DNA from: Verrucomicrobiota bacterium
Lineage (GTDB): Bacteria; Verrucomicrobiota; Verrucomicrobiia; Opitutales; Opitutaceae
Direction: 5' to 3'
DNA length: 35,736 nucleotides
NCBI GenBank assembly: GCA_023386835.1
Contig: JAEWIY010000160.1
Coordinates: forward strand, 1 to 35,736
The notes below the pieces were generated by a model, which was given only the letters and a program-made list of their open reading frames with translations, ran no database searches and was not told where the DNA came from. A program made the position numbers and the translations under genes. Shown here one piece after another: positions 27,635-34,552 of the stretch. Each line of letters opens with the position of its first letter. The stretch's first letter is position 1.

Positions 27635-28993
27635 ATGACGATCAGTTACCTCCGAACCTTCAGCTTAGTCTTTCTTACGGCCTTATCCGGCGTGGCGAAT
27701 GTGGTCGCCCGACCCGACGTTCCGGTGCCGGCACCCGCGAACACCCGAATCGCCGCCACCAAAATCCACGTGCGGCCAGATCGGCCGGACTGGACCTATC
27801 GTATCGGCGAAAAGGTGACGTTTACGGTCGAGGTGCGTTGGGATGAGCAACCCCTTGAGGGCGTCACTGTCCGCTATACCGTCGGCCCCGACATGCTGCC
27901 CGGCGAGTCGCACACGGCCGTCGTGCCGCGCGATGGACTGCGAATCGACGGAGGCACGATGCAGCAACCCGGTTTCCTTCGCTGCGTCGTGAACGCCGAA
28001 GTCGGCGGCAAGAACTACCGCGCCTTGGCCACGGCGGGATTTGCACCGGAAGAGATCAAGCCAACCCAAGTTCAGCCCGAGGACTTCGATGCGTTCTGGA
28101 AGCAGGGGCTCGAGGAACTGGCTGAGGTTCCGCTGGAGCCGCGGCTCGAACTGATTCCGGAGGCGAGCAGGGGCAGCATCAACGTGTACCACGTCAGCTT
28201 CCGGAACTGGAGCGTCACCCGCGGATCGTATCAAGGCCGTCTCTACGGCATCCTGTGCGAACCGAAGGCGCCGGGGAAATATCCAGCCATCCTTTCCGTA
28301 CCCGGCGCGGGCGTGCGGGCGTACGCCGGTGACCGTGGGATGGCTGAGCAGGGCGCGATCACGCTGCAGATCGGGATTCATGGCATTCCCGTGACGCACC
28401 CTTCCGAACTCTACGACCAGATGCGGACTGGCGCGTTGGACGGCTATTGGGCCTACAACCTGGAAAACCGGGACCGCTACTACTATCGCCGCGTGTATCT
28501 CGGCTGCGTCCGCGCGAACGACTTTCTGACTTCACGCGAGAATTGGGATGGCAAGAACCTGCTGGTGATGGGCGGTAGTCAGGGCGGCCAGCTGACGATC
28601 GTGACGGCCGCGCTCGATCCGCGCGTGACCGGTGCCGCGGCGCTGTATCCGGCGTACTCCGACGTCACCGGCTACCTCCACGGGCGCGCCGGTGGCTGGC
28701 CGCACATGTTCCGTCGGGAAGAGGACGGGCATCGCACCCAAGACAAGATTGCGACGACGGGCTACTATGACACGGTCAACTTCGCGCGCCGTCTCCGGGT
28801 GCCGATCTACGTCGCGTTCGGTTACAATGACGAGACCTGCCCACCAACGTCATTGTACGCGGCCTACAATGTGATCCCGTCCCGCAAGGAGCTGTTGCTC
28901 GCGCTCGAGATGACCCATGCGTCCATTCCCGAAGTGAGCGACCGTGTGCGGGACTGGGCGGCCCAGCAGGTCGGTATTGCCGGCCCGAACTGA
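27635..28993 (+). CDS. Secreted acetylxylan-esterase-like alpha/beta hydrolase
   Basis: 452 residues with a signal peptide (MTISYLRTFSLVFLTALSG, cleavage near VVARP). A beta-sandwich-like N-terminal domain (about 40-135, with VTFTVEVRWD and VTVRYTVG) precedes an alpha/beta hydrolase of the acetylxylan esterase/cephalosporin C deacetylase type. The triad is visible: Ser315 in GGSQGGQL, Asp399 in AFGYNDETCPP, and His428 in EMTHASIP. The family removes acetyl groups from xylan or xylo-oligosaccharides; this substrate is inferred. The GTG at 27533 would add 34 residues without a purpose. A strong GC hairpin follows the stop. Confidence 0.88.
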   Translation: MTISYLRTFSLVFLTALSGVANVVARPDVPVPAPANTRIAATKIHVRPDRPDWTYRIGEKVTFTVEVRWDEQPLEGVTVRYTVGPDMLPGESHTAVVPRDGLRIDGGTMQQPGFLRCVVNAEVGGKNYRALATAGFAPEEIKPTQVQPEDFDAFWKQGLEELAEVPLEPRLELIPEASRGSINVYHVSFRNWSVTRGSYQGRLYGILCEPKAPGKYPAILSVPGAGVRAYAGDRGMAEQGAITLQIGIHGIPVTHPSELYDQMRTGALDGYWAYNLENRDRYYYRRVYLGCVRANDFLTSRENWDGKNLLVMGGSQGGQLTIVTAALDPRVTGAAALYPAYSDVTGYLHGRAGGWPHMFRREEDGHRTQDKIATTGYYDTVNFARRLRVPIYVAFGYNDETCPPTSLYAAYNVIPSRKELLLALEMTHASIPEVSDRVRDWAAQQVGIAGPN

Positions 28994-29006
28994 CGGGCGA
29001 GTTCCG

Positions 29007-29032
29007 GGCGGCGAAGCGTGCGCTTCGCCGCC
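29007..29032. terminator. Perfect 12-bp hairpin after esterase gene
   Basis: GGCGGCGAAGCG (29007-29018) pairs exactly with CGCTTCGCCGCC (29021-29032) around a 2-base turn. It can serve both the esterase on the plus strand and the former regulator gene on the minus strand. No T-run follows. Confidence 0.6.
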
Positions 29033-29070
29033 ATGGATTCCGTTTGGCGTGTTCGTATGGGCGGGCACGC

Positions 29071-29214
29071 TCAAGTCAGATGCAGAATGCCTCGTGGCAG
29101 CGCGGCAGTGACCGCTTGGGCACGGACGTCAACCTGGAGTTTGCTGAGGATGCTGCGCACTGGAGCTTCCCCGTGACTTCCGTGATCGAGAGCGAGGCCG
29201 CCGTTTTTCTTCAT
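29071..29214 (-). pseudogene. C-terminal remnant of a LuxR-type response regulator
   Basis: The minus strand encodes 47 residues ending at 29071, containing VRSILSKLQVDVR and AQAVTAALPRGILHL. This is the recognition helix and C-terminal end of a NarL/LuxR helix-turn-helix domain. The receiver domain and first half of the HTH are missing, so it cannot be functional. It follows the histidine kinase remnant on the same strand, the normal order for a kinase-regulator operon. Confidence 0.6.
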
Positions 29215-29259
29215 CAAGCGGGTAGGGCGTTAGCCGTGAGTTTCAGGCGGCGCACGGCG

Positions 29260-29661
29260 TCATTCCCGGACGAATACAGTGACAGGCTCTGAGACGAACT
29301 CTTCCACTCCCGTCGCGAGGGTGACGACGAATCCGGTGCCCGCGCCGGGTTCGCCCTGGAGGACAAAACGTGCGCCGATTTTGTCCGCCCACTCCCGTCT
29401 ATCGAGCAGCCCGAAGTGACCGCCGCTGACGGAGAGCGAGGTATCCATCGAGAAACCGCGGCCGTCGTCCCGGATGCGAAAAGGAGGGGGTTTACACCGG
29501 GGGACTCCGGTGATTTGGGTGAAATCTCCGTGTGAGCCGCCCGCGCGATGCGGGCCGTGGATCCGGCCCTTAGGATTGGCGGGCCCGCTTTGAGCAGTCC
29601 GGAGAAGCAGGTCAATTTGATGGAGTTTCTCGAGGTCGCGCAGCCCCGAACTCGATTTCAT
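29260..29661 (-). pseudogene. Remnant of a HisKA_3-type sensor histidine kinase
   Basis: A 133-codon frame retains the end of a kinase ATP-binding domain: FRIRDDGRGFSM (G1 box), GGHFGLLDRREWADKIGA and GEPGAGTGF. Upstream, LRDLEKLHQID resembles the dimerisation helix, and the H-box-like ARIARAAHTEI is found in a neighbouring frame, implying a frameshift. The N-box and all sensory domains are gone. In intact relatives this domain follows a long periplasmic sensor. Non-functional. Confidence 0.6.
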
Positions 29662-29693
29662 CTCGTATCACCAATACCCGAGCCCAGCTTTGA

Positions 29694-29917
29694 GCGACTC
29701 GCACGTGGAACAACTTTGTCAGCCTGGAGGTGGTGCTGCAGACTCCCGAGTTATTCCGGCTCGCCGTCATGATTAATAATCTCCGCGGCTTGTACGGGAC
29801 GGATTATGGTCTGCTCATGTCCGGTACCGTTCTTTCCATCGCTCCGCTCATGCTCCTGTTACTTCTCCTGCAAAAGGAGTGCATCCAGGGCTGACCAGTG
29901 GCGCGGTGAAAGGCTAG
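29694..29917 (+). pseudogene. C-terminal remnant of a sugar ABC transporter permease
   Basis: From 29706 the frame reads WNNFVSLEVVLQTPELFRL and then NNLRGLYGTDYGLLMSGTVL, followed by a hydrophobic helix. This is the last part of a MalG/LacG-type permease. The frame stops at 29892-29894, but shifting by one base at 29891 gives LTSGAVKG and a stop at 29915-29917, the normal C-terminus of this family. So a single-base deletion has frameshifted a gene already missing its first three quarters. It ends 16 bases before phoD. Confidence 0.75.
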
Positions 29918-29933
29918 CTCTCTGTCTTCAACC

Positions 29934-31247
29934 ATGAAACATCTGCGAACTCTGCTCCTCGCACTCTTCACCGCTGTCGCCCTTGAGGCAGCTCCCGCAT
30001 TGTACTTGGATCCTGGACCCATGTTGGGTCACGTCGGTCCGGACGAGGCCAACTTCTGGGTGCGCGGCTCGTCGGCCTCCAAGGTGGCCGTGGTGATCGG
30101 TACACAGCCCGACCTCAGCGACGCCCGGCGCGTGGAAGGGCCCTTGCTCACGGCGGAAACCGACCTCACCGGAATCGTGCGAGTGACAGGCCTAAAACCC
30201 GCAACGACGTACTCCTATCGTATCGAACTTGACGGTACGCCGGTGCTTTTGCCGCCGTATCCCCGTTTCACGACCGCACCGTTGAAAGGTGAATCCGGCC
30301 GCCTGCGCTTCGCGTTTTCGTCGTGCGTGGGCAACGAAGGACTGCTGACGGCCGGAATCTGGGCGGAGATGGCCGCCCGCACATCCTTCGACCTTCTCCT
30401 CATGCTCGGAGACAATCACTACGCCGATACCACGCAGGCCGATGTGCAGCGGGCGGCCTACTACGATCATCGGCGTCCGCTGGGCTATGCGGACATCATG
30501 CGGCGCGTGGCGAGTTACGGGATCTGGGACGACCACGATTTTGGTCCCAATGACAGCGACGCCATGGCGACGGGGAAGGAGATCGCGCTTCGCACCTTCA
30601 AGCAGTTCTGGCCAAACCCGGCCTTTGGCGAACCGGAGAACCCGGGGATCTACTTCCGCTTCTCGCGAGGCGATGTGGATTTCTTCATGCTCGATGTCCG
30701 CTATCACCGTTCGTCCAACCGCGCGCAGGACGATGGGACCAAGACAATGCTCGGAGCGGCCCAGGTCGCCTGGCTGAAGCGCGAGCTCAAGGCATCGCGG
30801 GCGAAAGTGAAGTTCATCGCGAGTGGGAGTGAGTGGCAGCCCAACGGCCACCTGGATTCGTGGACGAGTTTTGCCCGGGAGCGCGAGGAACTGTTCTCGT
30901 TTATCCGCGACGAGCAGATCGGTGGCGTCGTGCTCCTATCTGGTGACCGCCATTTCAGCGCGGGGTATCAGATCGGCGGACGACTGATGGAGATCACGGC
31001 TGGTCCGCTGGGCAGCCGCAATTTCCCCTCGAAGAACCTGCCCGACATGTTCTTCAACTTTCCATACGGCACGATGTGCGCGGTTTTTGACGTGGATACA
31101 ACCACGCCGGAGCCGCGGCTGGCGCTCGAGGTTTATCGCGCGGGATACGGCCGGATCTACGAACGGGTTTTCACGTGGGACGAAGTGGAAGGCCGCACTC
31201 GGATTGAACCGCTTCCGGTGGGCGTGTTGCCCACGCAGCAGCCCTGA
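29934..31247 (+). CDS. phoD: PhoD-like phosphodiesterase/alkaline phosphatase
   Basis: 437 residues with a signal peptide (MKHLRTLLLALFTAVALEA, cleavage near residue 20). PhoD enzymes are extracytoplasmic Fe/Ca-dependent phosphatases. An N-terminal fibronectin-like domain (about 25-118, including NFWVRGSS and GLKPATTYSYRIELDG) precedes the metallophosphatase core: FAFSSCVG, MLGDNHYAD, GIWDDHDFGPNDSD, FFMLDVRYHR and LLSGDRHFS. All metal-ligand motifs look intact. The gene is intact but lies between fragments of a sugar ABC permease and its ATPase, suggesting it was once part of that operon. Actual substrate is unknown; it is not necessarily phosphate scavenging. Confidence 0.88.
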   Translation: MKHLRTLLLALFTAVALEAAPALYLDPGPMLGHVGPDEANFWVRGSSASKVAVVIGTQPDLSDARRVEGPLLTAETDLTGIVRVTGLKPATTYSYRIELDGTPVLLPPYPRFTTAPLKGESGRLRFAFSSCVGNEGLLTAGIWAEMAARTSFDLLLMLGDNHYADTTQADVQRAAYYDHRRPLGYADIMRRVASYGIWDDHDFGPNDSDAMATGKEIALRTFKQFWPNPAFGEPENPGIYFRFSRGDVDFFMLDVRYHRSSNRAQDDGTKTMLGAAQVAWLKRELKASRAKVKFIASGSEWQPNGHLDSWTSFAREREELFSFIRDEQIGGVVLLSGDRHFSAGYQIGGRLMEITAGPLGSRNFPSKNLPDMFFNFPYGTMCAVFDVDTTTPEPRLALEVYRAGYGRIYERVFTWDEVEGRTRIEPLPVGVLPTQQP

Positions 31248-31251
31248 TCGC

Positions 31252-31497
31252 CGGCCCAAGGCCCTCCCGGGCGGACAACGCCAGCGCGTTGCACTCGGGC
31301 GGGCCATTGTGCGCCGCCCGAAGGTGTTCCGGTTTGATGAACCACTGTCGAGTGTCGACGCGCACATGTGGATGACGATGCCCCGTCGTCTGACGGCGCG
31401 CCTTCGGCAGCGGCCGTCGTGGAGCGAGCGCGCGCGCGTGACGGTCAATCCCGAATGTCTGCACTTGTATGATGCCGAAGCGGGCTGGACGATTTGA
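31252..31497 (+). pseudogene. Internally deleted sugar ABC transporter ATPase
   Basis: Starting five bases after the phoD stop, the frame encodes ALPGGQRQRVALGRAIVRR and VFRFDEPLSSVDA. These are the signature and Walker B region of a MalK/UgpC/MsmK ATPase (LSGGQ reads LPGGQ). After about 20 unrelated residues it jumps to VTVNPECLHLYDAEAGWTI and a stop, the typical C-terminus of these proteins. The N-terminal Walker A part and about 200 central residues are missing. Non-functional. Confidence 0.78.
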
Positions 31498-31505
31498 ATC
31501 TCACT

Positions 31506-32309
31506 ATGAGTTCCCCGCGTTTCTCGGTTCCTTATACCTTCACTCTTGCCGCTCTAGCCTTTACGCCGGCGCTGTCCGCGCAGGTCCCTCACCCGGAGGA
31601 TAGCTCGCTGCGCTTGGAAAGCGCCATGTTGTGGACGCAATCTGCCGGCGAATGGCGCGCCCTGTGTTATCAGGGCTGGAACATTGCCCGGGTGCGGTTG
31701 GACGCCTTGCTCAACGAGCCGCGGAGCCTTCCACCGGCGGTGATCGTGGATATCGACGAGACGGTCCTCGATAACAGCCCGTTTCATGCGCAGCTCGTCC
31801 TGACGGGAGACGGGCCGATCCCGGTTTGGTCGGAGTGGATTGACGCTGCGAGCGCCGAGGCGATTCCCGGGGCGCTGGAGTTCCTGCGCTACGCGGATTC
31901 GCGTGGGGTCACGATCTTCTACGTGACCAACCGAGGAGTTCGCGAGAAACCGGCCACGCTGGCCAACCTGCGGAAGCACGGATTTCCGCGAGTGGAGTCG
32001 GAGCAGGTGTTGGAACGCACCACGGATTTGAACAAGGAGAGCCGTCGGTCGACGATTCGGAAAACCCACGACATCCTCCTCCTGTGCGGCGACAACCTGG
32101 CTGATTTCGCGGAGTTCGATGGAATGACGGTGCGCGATCGCAATGCGATGACCGACCGTCTCCGGGATGAGTTTGGCAGCCGCTTTATCGTCTTTCCGAA
32201 TACGTTTGTCGGTGACTGGCAGGCCGCCCTCTATCGCGACCCGACGCAGCCGGGTGAAAGCCGCGAAACGCGGCGTCGGAAACACCTTCGCCCCTGGACG
32301 GGCCGTTGA
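31506..32309 (+). CDS. Secreted HAD-superfamily acid phosphatase
   Basis: 267 residues with a signal peptide (MSSPRFSVPYTFTLAALAF, cleavage near ALSAQ). It belongs to the class B/C-like HAD acid phosphatases related to lipoprotein e(P4): the DIDETVLDNS nucleophile motif (about 84-93), FYVTNRGV for motif II, the later Lys-containing RRSTIRKTHD, and LLLCGDNLADF for motif IV. Lipoprotein e(P4) has a lipobox Cys; none is visible here, so it is probably soluble in the periplasm. The start is ATG 31506 rather than the upstream TTG. It lies eight bases after the dead ABC ATPase, possibly once in the same operon. Confidence 0.9.
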   Translation: MSSPRFSVPYTFTLAALAFTPALSAQVPHPEDSSLRLESAMLWTQSAGEWRALCYQGWNIARVRLDALLNEPRSLPPAVIVDIDETVLDNSPFHAQLVLTGDGPIPVWSEWIDAASAEAIPGALEFLRYADSRGVTIFYVTNRGVREKPATLANLRKHGFPRVESEQVLERTTDLNKESRRSTIRKTHDILLLCGDNLADFAEFDGMTVRDRNAMTDRLRDEFGSRFIVFPNTFVGDWQAALYRDPTQPGESRETRRRKHLRPWTGR

Positions 32310-32699
32310 TCGAAGCGCCCGCAGAGCGGGCAGGGTGGCGTTCAAAACGGCATCTCGGCGAGGAGCGCTGGCAATTGAGCAGCCGCGGCGGTGGGCGTCT
32401 GCCAAAACTGTTGGCCGCCCGTGGCGACAAACCCTCGATAGCCAGATTTCCCGACGAGGCCGGGTTTCACTACGCGATTGGTGCCCTGAAGGGTCGCCTC
32501 CAATTCGGTGATTGAGGCGACTGTCTATCGCGAGTGCACGACTGCGACGGACAGGCAATCCGGCGCACTTTCCAACAGAAAAGCGCCAGCCGAGCCCGAG
32601 CTTACTCGACCCTGACCGCTTCGACAGCTGGCGAAGATGCGCCGAAGTGTCGGGCAGCCGGTTGGTTGAAGCGCCCGGCTGCCACTCGACTAAGGTTGC
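32310..32699. other. Intergenic region between acid phosphatase and coiled-coil/HTH gene
   Basis: A 390-base gap between convergent genes. It holds two hairpins: a 6-bp stem at 32317-32331 just after the phosphatase stop, and a larger one at 32653-32683. A 69-codon plus frame (32306-32515) has no recognisable match and I do not call it. Confidence 0.45.
32653..32683 (-). terminator. Hairpin downstream of the coiled-coil/HTH gene
   Basis: GGCAGCCGG (32653-32661) pairs perfectly with CCGGCTGCC (32675-32683) over a 13-base loop, about 17 bases past the minus-strand stop at 32700. No T-run. Confidence 0.4.
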
Positions 32700-33089
32700 T
32701 TACTTCCGACCGCGAACCAGGCCGAACTCTTTCTTGATGTTCTGAACGCTCGGGAGGGAGATCCCCACGTCCTTCGCGATCTGCGCGCTAGTCAGTTCAC
32801 CGGCTTGGGCCAGCTCCTTGACGCGCGCTTTCATTTCCGGAGTGATTGTCGCTCGGGTGCGACGCTTCTTCCCCGTTTTCGTGGTCGCTTTCTTCGCGGT
32901 CTTCCGAGCGACCTTCACGGGGCGTGCACTGCCGTCTCCTAGTTCCTGCAGGGCTTTGATCAACGAGGCGCGGTCAGCGAAACCGTACTCGGTATGGATG
33001 TTTGCGAGCTGTTCGCGGCGCGCGTTCTCGAGCTCACGTTCGAGCTTGGCGATCTCGTTTTGCAGCGACTTTAGCTTGGTGATTTTCAT
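32700..33089 (-). CDS. Coiled-coil and helix-turn-helix DNA-binding protein
   Basis: 129 residues, strongly basic. The first 35 residues form a charged heptad-like helix (MKITKLKSLQNEIAKLEREL and onward), similar in character to the oligomerisation region of H-NS-type proteins. A Lys/Ala/Thr-rich linker follows (about 57-80, KVARKTAKKATTKTGKKRR). The C-terminal 45 residues form a helix-turn-helix (VKELAQAGELTSAQIAKDV, then ISLPSVQNIKKEFGL). It lacks the TWSGQGRTP core of true H-NS, so a nucleoid-associated or regulatory role is inference. It stands alone in a gene-poor area with an AT-rich upstream region, where A+T is clearly higher than elsewhere. Confidence 0.75.
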   Translation of the reverse strand: MKITKLKSLQNEIAKLERELENARREQLANIHTEYGFADRASLIKALQELGDGSARPVKVARKTAKKATTKTGKKRRTRATITPEMKARVKELAQAGELTSAQIAKDVGISLPSVQNIKKEFGLVRGRK

Positions 33090-33754
33090 GCGATGGATTC
33101 TAAATCGGCTCCGATTACACGGGGAGCAGGCAGTGACAGTACCAATGCATACATTAACGCAAGGGCGCTTGAGTCAACAGGTGCGTAATCTAACCGGCTG
33201 ACTATTTGGTCCGCAAACACGCCACGCAAAATTCGTAAGGCCATATAGCCCTATTAGCATAGGATAGTATCGGCCATTCCCCTACGCGAACTGCACAAAT
33301 GCGCCTCGCTTACTGCAAGCGGCCTTAATTAGGCCGACTTCCGCCAGGCTTCGAACACTTCCGCTGCAGCCTTCAAAGTAGCGGGAGGCCTCCGCACGGG
33401 TAGCTCGATGTGCGGAACGGAAAAGAAAGGTGGCCCGCAACAATGCAGCTGCGCCCCAAGGCCAATACGTCAACTCAGCGTGCTGGAGCAGGGAAACCTT
33501 CGCCGCCAGCGGCACCGAGATGGCGGCGAGTTCAGGCCTCCCAATGGTTCGATGGTGTTGGGGCGCAGAACGGTTGAGCGCTGCTTCAAGACCATTTCGA
33601 TGACTGCGGGGTTGCCCACGTGGTGCCGATCCGCTCGCCGTTGGGCGTGATCCCCGTCGTGACCCAAGTGTCGAGGGGAAGGAGGGCACCTCAACGGTGG
33701 GCGTAACATTTCTCGGCATCGGCGAGGCGCCTGGCTTTGTTGGGTAGGAGGGCA
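33090..33754. other. Gene-poor region with possible degraded coding sequence
   Basis: 665 bases. The part nearest the coiled-coil/HTH gene (33090-33260) is relatively AT-rich and probably its control region. From about 33280 to 33720 the minus strand has long open stretches in two or three frames with coding-like pieces (WVTTGITPNGERIG; LLQHAELTYWPWG), interrupted by stops and frame changes. This suggests a degraded gene, but I recognise no family. Confidence 0.35.
33150..33177 (-). promoter_or_regulatory. Candidate promoter of the coiled-coil/HTH gene
   Basis: On the minus strand a TTGACT box (33172-33177) is followed after about 15-17 bases by an AT-rich segment around TAATGTAT (33150-33157). 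The -35 match is good; the -10 is weak. It lies about 70 bases before the start codon. Confidence 0.3.
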
Positions 33755-34552
33755 ATGCCGATAGCCAATCGCTGGGGAATCTTGGGCGGCGTCGATTTAA
33801 GCCGGTCGGTATTGCATCACCCGTTTTGCTCCGTTGCGCTGCACGTCGTGTTCGGCCGCCACCTCAGCAACGTGTTTCAATTCTGTGCGTCTGTGCAAAA
33901 CGCAGATCAAGCGGTGCGGAGGCTCCGCGTTGACCCGTCGAGCAGGCATGTCTTGCAGTCGATCTTCGACTTTGTGCCGACGAGCACGGCAGCGGCCACG
34001 TTCTGGCACATCCACGATCTCGTTTCTTCTGAGCATGAGATCGGTGACGATGCGTATGGCTGTTTCGCGGAGCGCCAGAAGAGCTATTCCGCGATGTTTT
34101 CGGCTCACTTGGAAACCATTTACGTATCCCAACGGGACGCGCTTTGGGAGGCGATCCTGGCGGTTAAACAGATCGAGCCACCTCCGCCGGCCGAAGATTG
34201 CGGAACCCTGGAGCTCAAAAGTCCGGATGGAGACGCGATCAGGCTCGCCGCTTATCGGTGGGGAGAGTGGCGCACGCCGACTGCCGTGCTGCTGTTTCGG
34301 CACATCCCGGAGCCTGACGGACGGAGTTTTTTCCACCTCCGCGACCACGTCGGCGACGCTCATCAGCCAACGTCGCTCCACTTGGTTCATGGAGAGATCG
34401 TCCGCCGTCGGCCAGAGTTCGTCGGCGCTCCCTACTGGTACTTGGGTGGGCCGTACGCGGTCGCTCATACCCAGGCTGAGGCTTGGCTGCAATTCACCGA
34501 CGGCGCCCCTTGCTCCTTATACGACATCGCCCGGCAAATCGCCGCGACGTAA
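33755..34552 (+). CDS. Protein of unknown function
   Basis: 265 residues from the ATG at 33755, which is preceded by AGGAGG three bases upstream, one of the best ribosome binding sites in the window. There is no signal peptide or membrane helix. It is rich in aromatics and His, with segments such as TFWHIHDLV, AMFSAHLETIYVSQRDALWEAI, FFHLRDHVG and PYWYLGGPYAVAHTQAEAW. A Pro-rich linker (EPPPPAED) divides an alpha-helical N-terminal part from a beta-rich C-terminal part. I do not recognise a family. Base composition is less GC-rich than the housekeeping genes, which fits an accessory or transferred gene. Neighbours give no clue. Confidence 0.6.
   Translation: MPIANRWGILGGVDLSRSVLHHPFCSVALHVVFGRHLSNVFQFCASVQNADQAVRRLRVDPSSRHVLQSIFDFVPTSTAAATFWHIHDLVSSEHEIGDDAYGCFAERQKSYSAMFSAHLETIYVSQRDALWEAILAVKQIEPPPPAEDCGTLELKSPDGDAIRLAAYRWGEWRTPTAVLLFRHIPEPDGRSFFHLRDHVGDAHQPTSLHLVHGEIVRRRPEFVGAPYWYLGGPYAVAHTQAEAWLQFTDGAPCSLYDIARQIAAT

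Noticed and set aside
33797..34492. Minus-strand 231-codon frame opposite the orphan gene
   Set aside because: The plus frame has a strong ribosome binding site and a more protein-like composition; the minus frame looks like its shadow.
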